Assembly: GCA_018702955.1 (NCBI GenBank)
Contig: JABJEK010000098.1
Span: forward strand, 1-64,000
Direction of reading: 5' to 3'
DNA from: Rhodospirillaceae bacterium
Lineage (GTDB): Bacteria > Pseudomonadota > Alphaproteobacteria > UBA6615
DNA: 64,000 nucleotides
The stretch's first letter is position 1, and every line of letters begins with the position of its first letter. Made by a program: the position numbers and the translations under genes. This document shows positions 63,814 to 64,000 of the stretch, piece by piece. Under the pieces are notes generated by a model. That model saw only the letters and a program-made list of their open reading frames with translations, ran no database searches and was not told where the DNA came from.

Positions 63814-64000
63814 ATGGTCGCACACGTCAACACGGTCGCATTCCAGGGCGTCGACGTCCTCGAGGTGGACGTCCAGGTTCAGATGGGCGCCGGACTACCC
63901 GCCTTCACCATCGTCGGCCTGCCCGACAAGGCCGTGGGAGAATCCCGGGAACGGGTCCGCGCGGCTTTGCAGGCGCTGGGCCTGTCCCTCCCACCCAAGC
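63814..64000 (+). CDS. comM: ComM/YifB-family Mg-chelatase-like ATPase, N-terminal fragment
   Basis: The gene runs off the right edge; 62 codons are present. The peptide MVAHVNTVAFQGVDVLEVDV followed by GLPAFTIVGLPDKAVGESRE and RVRAALQALGLSLP is the highly conserved N-terminal Lon-like (ChlI) domain of YifB/ComM. ComM is an AAA+ helicase for branch migration during natural transformation. ATG 63814 begins the homology directly. Confidence 0.93.
   Translation, partial: MVAHVNTVAFQGVDVLEVDVQVQMGAGLPAFTIVGLPDKAVGESRERVRAALQALGLSLPPK

Overview
The window is a 64 kb stretch of GC-rich chromosome that reads as core genome of an alphaproteobacterium, most likely Rhodospirillales or a relative. The evidence is gene content and order: nusA-rimP, a tsaB-rimI-MucR-Fur-olsBA-miaB-phoH-ybeY-corC-lnt-metK-trmB run, mutS/glnD/murJ/trpS, phoR-pstSCAB-phoU-phoB, dnaK-dnaJ-dapB, and hrcA-grpE divergent from rph-rdgB-hemW. 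Coding density is very high. No gap between genes reaches 300 bases; the largest are about 236 bp (nfu/cyclase), 193 bp (dnaK/DUF1848), 190 bp (before comM) and 181 bp (phoR/pstS). I found no rRNA, tRNA, IS element, prophage or CRISPR array.

Layout. 1-12.5 kb (minus strand): translation, tRNA and envelope genes. They run from tsaB and rimI through MucR, Fur, the ornithine-lipid pair olsB-olsA, miaB-phoH-ybeY-corC-lnt, metK-trmB and rimP to the first codons of nusA. 12.6-17.6 kb: wall and envelope enzymes (a VanX/DdpX-type dipeptidase, a polysaccharide deacetylase, a Bax-like glucosaminidase), the Fe-S scaffold Nfu, and a class III nucleotide cyclase with an unusual promoter region. 17.6-27.1 kb (minus): mutS, an MFS transporter, glnD, murJ and trpS. 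27.3-29.7 kb: malic enzyme maeB. 29.8-37.5 kb: the phosphate regulon phoR-pstSCAB-phoU-phoB, with three phased Pho-box repeats before pstS. 37.5-42.3 kb: alanine dehydrogenase, a YejA-like peptide-binding protein, a ZIP transporter and a PfkB kinase.

42.5-45.7 kb: a small envelope cluster (EI24 protein, bactofilin, a 42-residue membrane microprotein, a lipoprotein), then nth and a DUF2244 protein. 45.7-53.6 kb: dapB, dnaJ, dnaK, a DUF1848-FkbM pair, grpE and hrcA. 53.8-61.8 kb: rph, rdgB, hemW, an LpoA-like lipoprotein, rsmI, yraN, a BON lipoprotein, a SirB1/transglutaminase-like protein and gshB. 61.8-64 kb: a divergent VOC-dioxygenase/amidohydrolase pair, a small Cys/His-rich exported protein and the start of comM.

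There is no obvious island or defence system. The less ordinary signals are regulatory DNA and tiny genes. Four GTTAACG boxes spaced by multiples of 22 bp lie before the cyclase. A TTAA-N7-TTAA palindrome and a cluster of GANTC sites precede the bactofilin gene, which suggests CtrA/CcrM-type cell-cycle control. There are also two small unannotatable proteins, a triplicated 7-residue insert in YbeY, and a MucR protein lacking two of the four canonical zinc ligands. Gene starts were chosen by start codon, ribosome binding site, overlap with the upstream gene and family length; several are GTG or TTG.
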